Assembly (NCBI RefSeq): GCF_009371985.2
Contig: NZ_VIKU02000005.1
Location: 124,001 to 188,000 of the forward strand
Reading direction: 5' to 3'
From: Pelagihabitans pacificus
GTDB lineage: Bacteria > Bacteroidota > Bacteroidia > Flavobacteriales > Flavobacteriaceae
DNA length: 64,000 nt
The translations under genes were made by a program, and so were the position numbers. Below, one piece after another: positions 53,946 through 62,890 of the stretch (the first letter of the stretch is position 1; the number at the start of each line of letters is the position of its first letter). The notes under the pieces were generated by a model. It was not told where the DNA came from, ran no database searches, and saw only the letters and a list, made by a program, of their open reading frames with translations.

Positions 53946-55568
53946 ATGATGATGAATTACAAATATGTCTTTGCAGCACTGCTTTTGATGAGTATCATTT
54001 GCTGTACCCACAAAAAGAATAACCCAAAACCGCCGGAAGCCCCGTTTTCCGAGGTTGACACCTTGGCCATTAATGACTGGTGGAACAGGGCCGACAATCC
54101 GATTATCAACTTGAAGGTAAATCGGGACAGTGTGGTAGCTTTTGGACTCTACACCGTATCGAACAACACCTTAAAACTAAGCGCACAACTGTATCCGCTC
54201 TACCCGGAGGAAACCAAGGTAGTGCGTCTCGAAATAAAGGAAAATGATGGTTGGAAGGAAATACAACAACAGGAAGTAAATCCCCTGGGTTGGTCCGCCC
54301 TTTTCCGTATCAAGGGTTGGGACACTTCTAAAGACATATACTATCGAATACGACATGGGGAAAAGGCAACATTTGAAGGACGTATTAGAAAGGACCCCAG
54401 GGATAAGGAACAAATCGTACTGGCGGCCCTTTCCTGCAATTCGAACAAGGATAGGGGAATGCGGGAAAACTATGTGCGCAACATCAACTACCAAAATCCA
54501 GACCTTATCTTTTTCGCTGGCGATCAGTCGTATGATCATACGGAGCACACGGCGGCCTGGTTGAAATTTGGGTTGCAATTCAGGGAAACCTTTCGAAACA
54601 GACCCTGTATTACAATCCCGGATGATCATGATATCGGTCAAGGAAATCTTTGGGGTGAAAACGGCAAGATATCCACTTCGCAAGGAAGTCCGGATGGGGG
54701 CTATCGGTACCATCCCGAATATGTAAAAATGGTCGAACGATGCCAGACAGCCCATTTGCCCGACCCTTATGACCCCACACCAATCGAAAGGGGAATCGGC
54801 GTGTACTATACCAACTTAATTCTGGGAGGAATCGATTTTGCCATTTTGGAAGACCGAAAATTCAAGTCAGGTCCCGAAGGCAAGATTCCCCAGCAGGGAC
54901 CCAGGCCCGATCATATTAGAAATCCTGATTATGATCCTTCCTCCATCGACCTCCCCGGACTTACCCTTCTAGGAGACCGACAACTGGAATTCTTGGAAGA
55001 TTGGGGTAGCCGGCGTGCCGAAATGCCCAAAGTAGTTCTCTCACAAACCGGGTTCTGTGGTGGCGCACACATCCACGGCAGCTTGGATAATCGATTGCAT
55101 GCCGATTTGGACAGTAACGGTTGGCCCCAAAGCGGACGTAAGAAAGCGCTGGAACTGATCCAAAAAGCAAAGGCAGTGCATATTGCCGGCGATCAGCATC
55201 TTGCAACCGTCATAAGGCATGGCATTCATAAATTTGGCGACGGCCCTTGGGCCTTCGTGGTTCCCGCTATCGTGAACGATTATTATAGCCGATGGTGGTG
55301 GCCCGAAGATGAAAAATCGGGCGCTAACCCAAATCCGAACACTACCCTCCCCTGGACGGGCGATTACCTGGATGGTTTCGATAATAAAATAACAATGATG
55401 GCCTATGTGAATCCGGAGTCACCCTCAAAAGGAGGGGGTTACGGACTAATCCGATTCGATAAAATCGAAAGAAAGGTTACTTTTGAATGCTGGCCGCGGT
55501 ACGTAGATGTAACCAAGGTCGACGCCCAACAATTTGAAGGTTGGCCGATTACCATCGGTTTGGAGTGA
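53946..55568 (+). CDS. PhoD-like metallophosphatase lipoprotein (alkaline phosphatase D family)
   Basis: The 540-residue lipoprotein (lipobox region MSIICCTH) has a PhoD-type metallophosphoesterase core. Metal-binding blocks are LIFFAGDQSYDHTEH, IPDDHDIGQGNLWG and VHIAGDQHLATVIRHG. An N-terminal beta domain precedes it. It is likely a periplasmic or surface phosphodiesterase/phosphomonoesterase; the substrate is unknown. Three consecutive ATGs occur at the start. It follows the beta-lactamase gene by 30 bases and may be co-transcribed. Confidence 0.88.
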   Translation: MMMNYKYVFAALLLMSIICCTHKKNNPKPPEAPFSEVDTLAINDWWNRADNPIINLKVNRDSVVAFGLYTVSNNTLKLSAQLYPLYPEETKVVRLEIKENDGWKEIQQQEVNPLGWSALFRIKGWDTSKDIYYRIRHGEKATFEGRIRKDPRDKEQIVLAALSCNSNKDRGMRENYVRNINYQNPDLIFFAGDQSYDHTEHTAAWLKFGLQFRETFRNRPCITIPDDHDIGQGNLWGENGKISTSQGSPDGGYRYHPEYVKMVERCQTAHLPDPYDPTPIERGIGVYYTNLILGGIDFAILEDRKFKSGPEGKIPQQGPRPDHIRNPDYDPSSIDLPGLTLLGDRQLEFLEDWGSRRAEMPKVVLSQTGFCGGAHIHGSLDNRLHADLDSNGWPQSGRKKALELIQKAKAVHIAGDQHLATVIRHGIHKFGDGPWAFVVPAIVNDYYSRWWWPEDEKSGANPNPNTTLPWTGDYLDGFDNKITMMAYVNPESPSKGGGYGLIRFDKIERKVTFECWPRYVDVTKVDAQQFEGWPITIGLE

Positions 55569-55656
55569 GCCAGTAGATTTTGACATCAAAAAAATGGTTA
55601 TCACACGTAAGTATCCCGCAGTAAATGCGTCTTATTTTGGAAGTAAAGGAATATAG

Positions 55657-56457
55657 ATGAATACGACCAGGCTTATTTTTTTATTAGTACCCATACTATT
55701 CATCTCCTGCAACCAAAAGGATGCTTCAAAAAAAACGGTGACCGAAGAAGCGATTCCAGCGAAAAATCAAGACGCAACGAAGAAAAATCGAGCCGACATA
55801 CTCACACAGGAGACCATCTCGGCGCACGGAGGTGAGTTGTACGACAAGGCGCACTATGCGTTTACGTTTCGCAATAAACGGTATACTTTCCGTAACGACA
55901 AAGGCCGCTATATCTATACCGTAAAAAGCGTTAAAAACGGGGACGAGATTTATGATACCCTTGAAAATGGACGGCTAACCCGACGGATAGACAACAACAT
56001 TATTTCACTCTCGGAAAAAGACGTGGCCAAATATTCCGAAGCACTCAACTCAGTCATCTATTTCGCTACCCTTCCCCATAAACTGGCCGATCCTGCGGTG
56101 AACAGAACCTACTTGGGAACGACGACTATCAAAAATAACCCTTACGATATTTTGGGAATTACTTTTCAAGAAGAGGGCGGAGGAAAAGACTTTGATGACG
56201 AATTTCATTATTGGATCAACCAAGATACCAAAACGGTCGACTATTTGGCCTATAGCTATAGCACCAACGATGGCGGGGTTCGCTTTCGTGCCGCGTACAA
56301 CCCTAGGAATATAGATGGTATTCGGTTCCAGGATTATATTAATTATGAAGCCCCTATCGGGACTCCCCTAAAAGAACTTCCCAAACTATACGAAGAGGGG
56401 AGGTTGAAAGCGCTTTCCAGAATTATCACGGAAGATGTGATGAATCTAAAAAACTGA
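55657..56457 (+). CDS. DUF6503-type lipoprotein
   Basis: The 266-residue lipoprotein (lipobox ILFISCN) has a Lys/Glu-rich spacer and then a domain opening with ETISAHGGELYDKAHYAFTF and containing NRTYLGTTTIKNNPYDILGI and FHYWINQDTKTVDYLAYSYS. This fits the DUF6503 family, whose beta-rich domain resembles LolA/LolB-type lipoprotein carriers in outline; that comparison is impression only. Its stop is directly adjacent to the stop of convergent gldC. Confidence 0.78.
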   Translation: MNTTRLIFLLVPILFISCNQKDASKKTVTEEAIPAKNQDATKKNRADILTQETISAHGGELYDKAHYAFTFRNKRYTFRNDKGRYIYTVKSVKNGDEIYDTLENGRLTRRIDNNIISLSEKDVAKYSEALNSVIYFATLPHKLADPAVNRTYLGTTTIKNNPYDILGITFQEEGGGKDFDDEFHYWINQDTKTVDYLAYSYSTNDGGVRFRAAYNPRNIDGIRFQDYINYEAPIGTPLKELPKLYEEGRLKALSRIITEDVMNLKN

Positions 56458-56796
56458 TTATTTTTCTTTCAAGTCCATTTTTTCCGCAAAATAGTCGCAA
56501 AAATCCTTCATGGTTGCGGTCATTTTTTCATCTTGAGTCGCCTTCATAAAGGTATCGGACAGCGACACCAAAGTTTGATGGAAGAAAATCTTCATCTCGT
56601 CGACCGGCATGTCCTTGGTCCATAAATCGATTTTTAACGATTCCTTGTTTTTGCTGTCCCAAACCGATAAGAGCATGGCCTTGGCCTCCTCATTATCCAC
56701 ACCACCATCCTGGGCCGACCAGGTCAGCTGTTCCGGCACCCTATTTTCATCCAACCCGACCCGGAGCGTTATTTCCGACGTATGAAGCTTTGACAT
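56458..56796 (-). CDS. gldC: Gliding motility protein GldC
   Basis: The 112-residue cytosolic protein matches GldC: SEITLRVGLDENRVPEQLTW, DGGVDNEEAKAMLLSVWD and KIDLWTKDMPVDEMKIFFHQ. In Flavobacterium johnsoniae GldC supports gliding but is not strictly essential. It follows gldB after three bases, the same order as in F. johnsoniae. Confidence 0.93.
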   Translation of the reverse strand: MSKLHTSEITLRVGLDENRVPEQLTWSAQDGGVDNEEAKAMLLSVWDSKNKESLKIDLWTKDMPVDEMKIFFHQTLVSLSDTFMKATQDEKMTATMKDFCDYFAEKMDLKEK

Positions 56797-56799
56797 TTC

Positions 56800-57798
56800 T
56801 TATTTATTAGGTTTATAGTTACTTTTCTTAAAAATTTCGTCCGCTGGCAGGTTAAGTAATTGTTGAAGACTAACGGAATTCTTCTCCATAAAGGCCCTAA
56901 CAATTTGCCAACCCATGTACCGACCAATACGGCCGGGAGATTCATTATCAAGTTCCAGACCGAACTTGGAGAACGGGGCGAGATCCAAAAATCTTGGATT
57001 CAATTTGGTATCGGTACTATACAAATATTCGTTCTCGACAAAGTTACGCCATATAGGTTCTTCATTAGCCGCTGCCCAAACCAACTGATCCTCGGTATAA
57101 CCGATTTTCACGGCATCGGAAGCCAATGGCATCAATTTATCCTTCAGATACAGTTCCTTTCCATAGTAAATCATCTGGGCCAAAAAACTACGCTCTCGAG
57201 GTTTGGGCACCACGGATTTTGCAAAAGCCGAGGCTACATCCGATACCAAAAACCGTTTTTCCAGGCCTTTTGCAAGGTAATTGGACATTCCCTGATAAAA
57301 TTCATGCCCTGAACCTAAATAATTGTCCAACCCGATAAGGACTAACGAATCCGTGGCAATAATCCTATTCTGGTAATCTACGTTGTTGGTTACCGTGATA
57401 ATCCTTGGTACTTTTTGCTGCGGAAAATAATAGCGAATATGCTTGTAAAGGAGCTCCAAACCCTTTCGCTGTTCCTTAAAGTCCGGAAATGCCTTTTTTA
57501 CTTCGGAGCGAAGCACTAGTTGTAATGAGTCGCTCAACATGGCGGCCCAAACACTATCGGCAAATTGTTCGGGAAAAAGATACGGATACTTTCTTTTAAG
57601 CTTTGGAATATCCTCGGCCTTGGCGCCATCGAATTCCAGATCAAAACGGGAAACTTCTAAGTTCAATGGTATTTTGGCTACCTCTTCCGATACTTTTGGA
57701 TCATCATTACAACCAAAAAACATCGCTATTGTTGTCAGAATCACAAAAAGCTTGGAGATGTTCCCAAGAAACGGTCGCTTCATTTTCCTTTTAGGCAT
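56800..57798 (-). CDS. gldB: Gliding motility lipoprotein GldB
   Basis: GldB is an essential lipoprotein of the Bacteroidota gliding/type IX secretion-linked machinery. The product has a lipobox (AMFFGCNDD), followed by an acidic stretch, and family parts such as DSLVLIGLDNYLGSGHEFYQ and PRERSFLAQMIYYGKELYL. Two starts are plausible, ATG 57798 and ATG 57783; the second has a closer AGGA-like site. An exact -7 element lies upstream on the same strand. Its presence suggests the organism glides. Confidence 0.92.
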   Translation of the reverse strand: MPKRKMKRPFLGNISKLFVILTTIAMFFGCNDDPKVSEEVAKIPLNLEVSRFDLEFDGAKAEDIPKLKRKYPYLFPEQFADSVWAAMLSDSLQLVLRSEVKKAFPDFKEQRKGLELLYKHIRYYFPQQKVPRIITVTNNVDYQNRIIATDSLVLIGLDNYLGSGHEFYQGMSNYLAKGLEKRFLVSDVASAFAKSVVPKPRERSFLAQMIYYGKELYLKDKLMPLASDAVKIGYTEDQLVWAAANEEPIWRNFVENEYLYSTDTKLNPRFLDLAPFSKFGLELDNESPGRIGRYMGWQIVRAFMEKNSVSLQQLLNLPADEIFKKSNYKPNK

Positions 57799-57820
57799 GA
57801 ACACTTTATTTTTACGGTGG

Positions 57821-57828
57821 CAAAGTTA
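57821..57828 (-). promoter_or_regulatory. -7 promoter element for gldBC
   Basis: On the minus strand TAACTTTG matches TAnnTTTG exactly, 23-38 bases before the two candidate gldB starts. Confidence 0.55.
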
Positions 57829-57854
57829 ATTGTTTTTAAATCATACGTTCTTCT

Positions 57855-58643
57855 ATGCAAACCGAAAAAGTAGTAAATCACATTGTAGATTGGTTAAGGG
57901 ATTATGCAACCAATGCCAGAATAAAGGGTTTCGTCATTGGAGTATCCGGTGGCATTGATTCGGCCGTTACTTCCACACTCTGCGCCAAAACGGGACTCGA
58001 TCTTCTTTGTATTGAAATGCCCATACACCAAGCCGAAAATCAGGTTAACCGAGCGTCCCGGCATATTGATTGGCTTCAGGAAAATTTTAAAAATGTACAA
58101 AGACAACCCGTAAACCTTACCCCAATCTTCGATAGTTTCGTCAATGCCCTTCCTACGGTGGAGAACGAAGAAGAGCGATTCATGTCATTGGCAAACACCA
58201 GGGCACGACTTCGGATGACCACACTTTATTACTTTGCCGCGCTAAAGGGATATCTGGTCGCAGGCACCGGTAACAAGGTGGAGGATTTTGGCGTTGGTTT
58301 TTATACCAAATACGGGGATGGTGGTGTAGACCTTAGCCCAATTGCAGATTTACTAAAAACACAGGTATACGAGCTAGGGAGATTTCTCGGTGTGAGCGAA
58401 GAAATTATGAAGGCGCCACCCACCGACGGACTTTGGGGCGATGACCGAACGGATGAAGATCAAATCGGTGCTTCCTATCCCGAACTTGAGTGGGCTATGA
58501 AAATGCAGGACGAAGGAAAAACGGCCGATGACTTTTTAGGCAGGGAAAAGGAAGTTTTTCTTATATTTACCAGATTGAACAAGGCAAATCGGCACAAAAT
58601 GGTGCCAATACCCGTTTGTAAGATTCCGACGTCATTTTTATGA
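57855..58643 (+). CDS. nadE: NAD+ synthase, ammonia-dependent
   Basis: NadE converts nicotinic acid adenine dinucleotide to NAD+, the last step of NAD synthesis. The 262-residue protein has the PP-loop SGGIDSAVTS from Ser31 and GTGNKVEDFGVGFYTKYGDG, both typical of NadE. There is no N-terminal glutaminase domain, so ammonia is the nitrogen donor. It is divergent to gldB, an arrangement also known in F. johnsoniae. Confidence 0.95.
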   Translation: MQTEKVVNHIVDWLRDYATNARIKGFVIGVSGGIDSAVTSTLCAKTGLDLLCIEMPIHQAENQVNRASRHIDWLQENFKNVQRQPVNLTPIFDSFVNALPTVENEEERFMSLANTRARLRMTTLYYFAALKGYLVAGTGNKVEDFGVGFYTKYGDGGVDLSPIADLLKTQVYELGRFLGVSEEIMKAPPTDGLWGDDRTDEDQIGASYPELEWAMKMQDEGKTADDFLGREKEVFLIFTRLNKANRHKMVPIPVCKIPTSFL

Positions 58644-58809
58644 CATCTTATCCTAAATTATTGTGGTATAGTCGAATAAAATATTAAAATTGATAAATTG
58701 TGCAAAAAAAAATGCATTTTTGATAAAGATTTAAAGCATTAAGCCTTACATTGCATGTCAGTATTAGTGGACACGCGACCAACATACCAAATAGATATAA
58801 ACCTGTATT

Positions 58810-59439
58810 ATGATTAAAGTAATTATCGCCGACAATCACCCGATTATACGGATGGGCGTAAAACATGTGCTAGAAGCGGCGTCTGGCATAGAAGTAATCG
58901 ATGACGTTGCGACCACAGAGGAATTGTTCGCGAAATTGGATAAAGTGACCCCGGATGTCGTCATGTTAGAAATGGATATTCCAGAAGTTAACGGTATTGC
59001 GGCACTTAGAAAAATAAAGAAAGAGTTTCCGGATGTCAAAGTATTGATGTACAGTGGCCAGTCTGAAGATGTATATGCATTAAGCACTATCAGGGCAGGG
59101 GCTTTTGGTTACTTATCGAAAGCGTCCGATATTGACTATTTAATTTCCGCCGTGCGCAAAGTCGCGGAAGGCAACATGTTCATCACCAATGAACTGGCAC
59201 AACGTCTCGCCTTCGACGAAGGAACGCAGAAACCAAGAAGATTTTTTAGAAAACTGTCTTCTAGGGAAGTCGAAGTGTTGAAGTTGTTGGCAAGTGGGAA
59301 ACGTAACAAAGATGTTGCACTTGGCCTCAACTTAAATGAAAAAACGGTAAGCACCTATAAAGCACGTTTAATGAAAAAATTAAATGTAGACAACATGGTA
59401 GACCTGCTACAGCAAGCAAAGGCTTTGGAGCTCTACTAG
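58810..59439 (+). CDS. Orphan NarL-type response regulator with degenerate receiver
   Basis: The 209-residue protein has a receiver fold (1-120) and a LuxR-type HTH (about 143-209) with LSSREVEVLKLLASGKRNKD and LNLNEKTVSTYKARLMKKLN. The phospho-acceptor position is Glu54 instead of Asp (VVMLEMDIPEVNG), and the acidic pair reads Asp8-Asn9 (IIADNHPII). Lys in GYLSKAS is kept. These changes suggest a phosphorylation-independent regulator. No kinase gene is adjacent. Confidence 0.9.
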   Translation: MIKVIIADNHPIIRMGVKHVLEAASGIEVIDDVATTEELFAKLDKVTPDVVMLEMDIPEVNGIAALRKIKKEFPDVKVLMYSGQSEDVYALSTIRAGAFGYLSKASDIDYLISAVRKVAEGNMFITNELAQRLAFDEGTQKPRRFFRKLSSREVEVLKLLASGKRNKDVALGLNLNEKTVSTYKARLMKKLNVDNMVDLLQQAKALELY

Positions 59440-59462
59440 TTGATCGACCGAAAATAATTCTT

Positions 59463-59492
59463 AAAAGCCTCTTTAATGGAGGCTTTTTTTTA
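59463..59492. terminator. Terminator between the response regulator gene and dnaG
   Basis: AAAAGCCTC and GAGGCTTTT form a strong stem with a short loop and T-run for the plus strand. The A-run on the other side would also serve the convergent dnaG transcript. Confidence 0.8.
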
Positions 59493-59532
59493 TTGCCAAA
59501 AGGTCCCTATTCGGAAAGGTGACAGACCCAAT

Positions 59533-61515
59533 TCAAGAAAGTACCCTATTCAGTTTTTGGTTGAGCAGTTTGTTCAAGTTCAGGTAGTTCATAATCTCCT
59601 CCAAGGTTTCCCGATTATCGCTTTCGGTCTCCTCTTGGGTGTTTTTTTGTAGCGATGCCATTCTCTTTTTGATCAAAAAACAGCGCAAGGTCAAAATAGT
59701 CTCACTTACCAGTTGTGCCACCCCCGTTTTTTTCCCTTTCGGATAAATATCTTTTCGCTCCCAATTATGTAAACGATATTTCTCCTCTTCCATCAAAATG
59801 GATGAAATCTCCGAAATCGTTTCTTGGTCCAATTCGGTCATAAAACTGTTGATCGAAAAGTCCTCATTGGCATTTAATTCTTCGATAAGCTTATAGTAAA
59901 TTTCCCTAAAATGCGCATTGGCCAATTCAATTTCATCTTCCTGTAAATCAAGATAAATCTTTTCATATACTTTTGCTACCACTGACTCGGGTTCCAATTC
60001 CAAATTACCTTGGTCATTTTCCTTGAGTACCAAATCTTCGAACGCTTCTTCCTTATCACCATACAATAACAGCATCTCAATAATTTTACGCTCTAACTCG
60101 TATTGCACGTCTACTTTTTCAACACTGGCCTCATTTTTGACTACCTCAAAAGCCTTTTGTCGCTGGGTTTGTTCCTTAGCCGCATCGGTAATCTCCTTTT
60201 TACCTATTTGAGCCAAGGTGCTGAAGAGTACGGCCTCCGATACGTTCATAATATGGGCACACTCTTGAATATAAATCTCCCTCTTGATCGCGTCGGGGAT
60301 TTTGGCAATGCTATTGACGATGTCACGAACCGTATCGGCTCTTTTTATCGGATCATTGGCAGCTTCCCTGGCGAGAAGATGGGCCTTGAACTGGATAAAA
60401 TCTTTGCTGTTTTGCTCCAAATAGGCGGCCACCTCTTCCAATTCGTTGTCCTTCGCAAAGCTGTCCGGATCTTCTCCCTCCGGAAACGAACATACCTTTA
60501 CATTCATGCCCTGTTCCAGGATGAGGTCGATTCCCCGTAAGGAAGCTCTGAGTCCGGCCGCATCGCCGTCGAACAGTACGGTAATATTTTTGGTCAATCG
60601 ATTGATCAATCGAATCTGTTCCGGGGTGAGGGCTGTACCACTTGAGGAGACCACATTCTGAATGCCGCGTTGATACAATTGAATCACGTCGGTATATCCC
60701 TCCACCAAATAACAATTGTCTTCTTTGGCTATTGCCTGTTTCGCGAAATAGATTCCATACAGTACCTTGCTCTTATGGTAAATGGCACTTTCCGGTGAGT
60801 TTAGGTATTTGGCCGCTTTCTTGTCGTTGGTCAATATTCGCCCTCCGAACCCAAGCACTCTGCCGCTCATTGAGTGAATGGGAAACATCACACGCGCCTT
60901 GAAACGATCGAAGGTTTTCGGATTGCTGGAATCATTGGCATTCTCCTTTACGATGGTAAGACCAGTCTTTTCGAGGTAATCCAACCGATATCCCTTGTCA
61001 AGGGCCGCCTTCGTAAATCCGTCCCATTGATTCAAACAATAACCCAACCCGAATTTTTTGATGGTGTCATCGGTAAAGCCCCGCTCTTTGAAGTAGGTCA
61101 GCCCTATCGCCTTTCCCAATTCAGTATCCCATAACATTTCGGAAAAGTGCCGTTGTGCGAACTCAGAAACTAAATACATGCTCTCCCGTTCGTTAGCTTC
61201 CTGCTTCTGTTCGTCGGTTCGTTCGGTCTCCTCGACCTCGATATTATATTTTTTTGCCAGGTATTTTATTGCCTCTGGGTAGGTAAAATGTTCGTGCTCC
61301 ATTAAAAAGGCTACGACGTTACCTCCTTTACCACTACTAAAGTCTTTCCAAATCTGCTTTACGGGGGAAACCATGAAACTAGGAGTACGCTCATCGGTAA
61401 ACGGACTCAAACCTTTGAAGTTGGAACCCGATTTCCTTAACTGTACAAAATCGCCAATAACCTCCTCTAATCGAGCGGTCTCATATACTTGGTCTATGGT
61501 AGCTTTAGAAATCAA
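59533..61515 (-). CDS. dnaG: DNA primase
   Basis: DnaG makes RNA primers for replication. The 660-residue protein has the N-terminal region (1-100), the RNAP/TOPRIM core with YLVEGYTDVIQLYQRGIQNV, SSSGTALTPEQIRLI and VLFDGDAAGLRASLRGID, and a C-terminal helicase-binding region. The family's CHC2 zinc motif is degenerate: in FKGLSPFTDERTPSF and KDFSSGKGGN the Cys, His, Cys, Cys positions are Ser, Thr, Asp, Ser. The start codon is TTG (no ATG nearby), giving MISKATIDQVYETAR as in relatives. Confidence 0.96.
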   Translation of the reverse strand: MISKATIDQVYETARLEEVIGDFVQLRKSGSNFKGLSPFTDERTPSFMVSPVKQIWKDFSSGKGGNVVAFLMEHEHFTYPEAIKYLAKKYNIEVEETERTDEQKQEANERESMYLVSEFAQRHFSEMLWDTELGKAIGLTYFKERGFTDDTIKKFGLGYCLNQWDGFTKAALDKGYRLDYLEKTGLTIVKENANDSSNPKTFDRFKARVMFPIHSMSGRVLGFGGRILTNDKKAAKYLNSPESAIYHKSKVLYGIYFAKQAIAKEDNCYLVEGYTDVIQLYQRGIQNVVSSSGTALTPEQIRLINRLTKNITVLFDGDAAGLRASLRGIDLILEQGMNVKVCSFPEGEDPDSFAKDNELEEVAAYLEQNSKDFIQFKAHLLAREAANDPIKRADTVRDIVNSIAKIPDAIKREIYIQECAHIMNVSEAVLFSTLAQIGKKEITDAAKEQTQRQKAFEVVKNEASVEKVDVQYELERKIIEMLLLYGDKEEAFEDLVLKENDQGNLELEPESVVAKVYEKIYLDLQEDEIELANAHFREIYYKLIEELNANEDFSINSFMTELDQETISEISSILMEEEKYRLHNWERKDIYPKGKKTGVAQLVSETILTLRCFLIKKRMASLQKNTQEETESDNRETLEEIMNYLNLNKLLNQKLNRVLS

Positions 61516-61657
61516 ATTGTATAGGGCCCTAAGAATAATTCAATTCATCAGTATCGGTAAATATAAGCTAAAATCCAAGCTTCCAAAAGTTCATATCCCC
61601 TTTTTCAGGGGGTGTATTTTCCCTATGTCAAGGGTAGGGAAAAGGGCAGGAACCCCA

Positions 61658-61665
61658 CAACTTTG
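61658..61665 (+). promoter_or_regulatory. Possible -7 element for the small membrane protein gene
   Basis: CAACTTTG differs from TAnnTTTG only at the first base and lies 64 bases before the start at 61730. A GC-rich hairpin-like CCCCTTTTTCAGGGGG lies about 50 bases upstream. Confidence 0.35.
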
Positions 61666-61729
61666 TACCATCGAAATTTAACCGCCGAACTATGTCGGTA
61701 AAACCTTTAACAATCTAAAAAACAATCGT

Positions 61730-62155
61730 ATGATCTGGGGAATTTCATTAGTACTATTAAGCATTATTGCCGTGCCATCCTTGATATTGGCAAAAAAACC
61801 GAACGCCAAAGAGTTATTGGAAAAAATCGAACCGTATCAGGGCTGGATCGGTATCGTATTTTGCTTCTGGGGGGTGTGGGGTGTCATAAACGCCATAATG
61901 AACTTGGGTTGGCTTTCCGTAGCGCCAATCTATTGGATAACCTTTTTGGTGGGCAATAGTGTTTTAGCCACCTTGGGTTTCATGCTTGGGGCGGGGCTCA
62001 TGAACAAACTATTTTTGTCAAAAAATGAGGCCGCGAAGGCCAAGGCAGAGGAGCTACGGGCTAAAATTGCCCCTAAACAGGGCAAATTAGGTATCTTAGG
62101 CCTAGTCGTTGGAACGTGGATGATTATCGCCTCCTTCCTATTCACGATCACTTAA
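61730..62155 (+). CDS. Small integral membrane protein of unknown function
   Basis: The 141-residue protein has four hydrophobic segments: residues about 3-21, 40-60, 66-88 and 120-140, with basic or charged loops between them ([37 protein letters not shown]). The two loops resemble each other ([12 protein letters not shown] and [12 protein letters not shown]), suggesting an internal duplication. No family is recognised. It precedes the SIMPL gene by 32 bases. Confidence 0.7.
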   Translation: MIWGISLVLLSIIAVPSLILAKKPNAKELLEKIEPYQGWIGIVFCFWGVWGVINAIMNLGWLSVAPIYWITFLVGNSVLATLGFMLGAGLMNKLFLSKNEAAKAKAEELRAKIAPKQGKLGILGLVVGTWMIIASFLFTIT

Positions 62156-62187
62156 CAGCATTCATTTTATAAAACCATTAAAAAGCA

Positions 62188-62799
62188 ATGACCATGAAAA
62201 AAGGAATTTTGAGTATCATCTTCATTTTGAGCAGTATGGGTATGATGGCACAGACCAATCAAAATCAAATCTCGGTAAGTGGTGTTCATACATACAGTAT
62301 CACACCCGAGTATTCTTCTAAAATGATTGTCAGCCTTGCAAATGTCTACTATGATACACAGACGATGGGTATGTCTGAAATAAAATCGGGCTATCTGGAC
62401 AAGTTAGCCAAAGTAGGCATTAGTAGCGACCGTTTAACCGAAGACGATCTTTACTATGCCCTTATGGGGTATGACAAGGAAGGAACCATTATAGAATTCA
62501 AGACGAACTCACTGGAGGAAATGAAAAAATTCCTGAAGGTGAAGTCCATCGGTGTGACGAAATCAGATGCTACCCTAAAGACGGTGCTGACGGAAGAGCA
62601 AATGGCCGAATATGCGAAAGCAGCTTATGGGAATGCGAAAAAGAAGGCGGAGGCAATTGCCAAAAAAATTGGAAGAACCGTTGGGAAGGCGATTTCCATT
62701 AACGACTCGAACAGTACCAAAATCAATGAGTCATTATATTATGGAAGTAATTTCGAGTCAAGGGAATATTACATCTCGGTTTCCTTTGAACTATTATAA
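62188..62799 (+). CDS. SIMPL-domain (DUF541) protein
   Basis: The 203-residue exported protein has a signal peptide ending near MMAQ. The SIMPL pattern is visible: ISVSGVHTYSITPEYSSKM at the start and YAKAAYGNAKKKAEAIAKKI with GKAISINDSN near the end. SIMPL proteins are periplasmic or surface proteins of poorly known function. Two nearby ATGs (62188, 62194) are possible starts. A long hairpin follows. Confidence 0.85.
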   Translation: MTMKKGILSIIFILSSMGMMAQTNQNQISVSGVHTYSITPEYSSKMIVSLANVYYDTQTMGMSEIKSGYLDKLAKVGISSDRLTEDDLYYALMGYDKEGTIIEFKTNSLEEMKKFLKVKSIGVTKSDATLKTVLTEEQMAEYAKAAYGNAKKKAEAIAKKIGRTVGKAISINDSNSTKINESLYYGSNFESREYYISVSFELL

Positions 62800-62819
62800 A
62801 ACTAGTTGGTTGTTTAAAT

Positions 62820-62879
62820 ACCCTGTTTACTTGGGAAAGAAAAATCGTTTTCCCGGAGAGTTCGAACAGGGTTCTTTTT
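62820..62879 (+). terminator. Two-level hairpin terminator after the SIMPL gene
   Basis: An outer stem ACCCTGTT/AACAGGGT encloses an inner GGGAAA/TTTCCC hairpin, and a T-rich run follows at 62872-62879. It lies between the SIMPL stop and the next gene. Confidence 0.6.
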
Positions 62880-62890
62880 ATTCATTAGGA

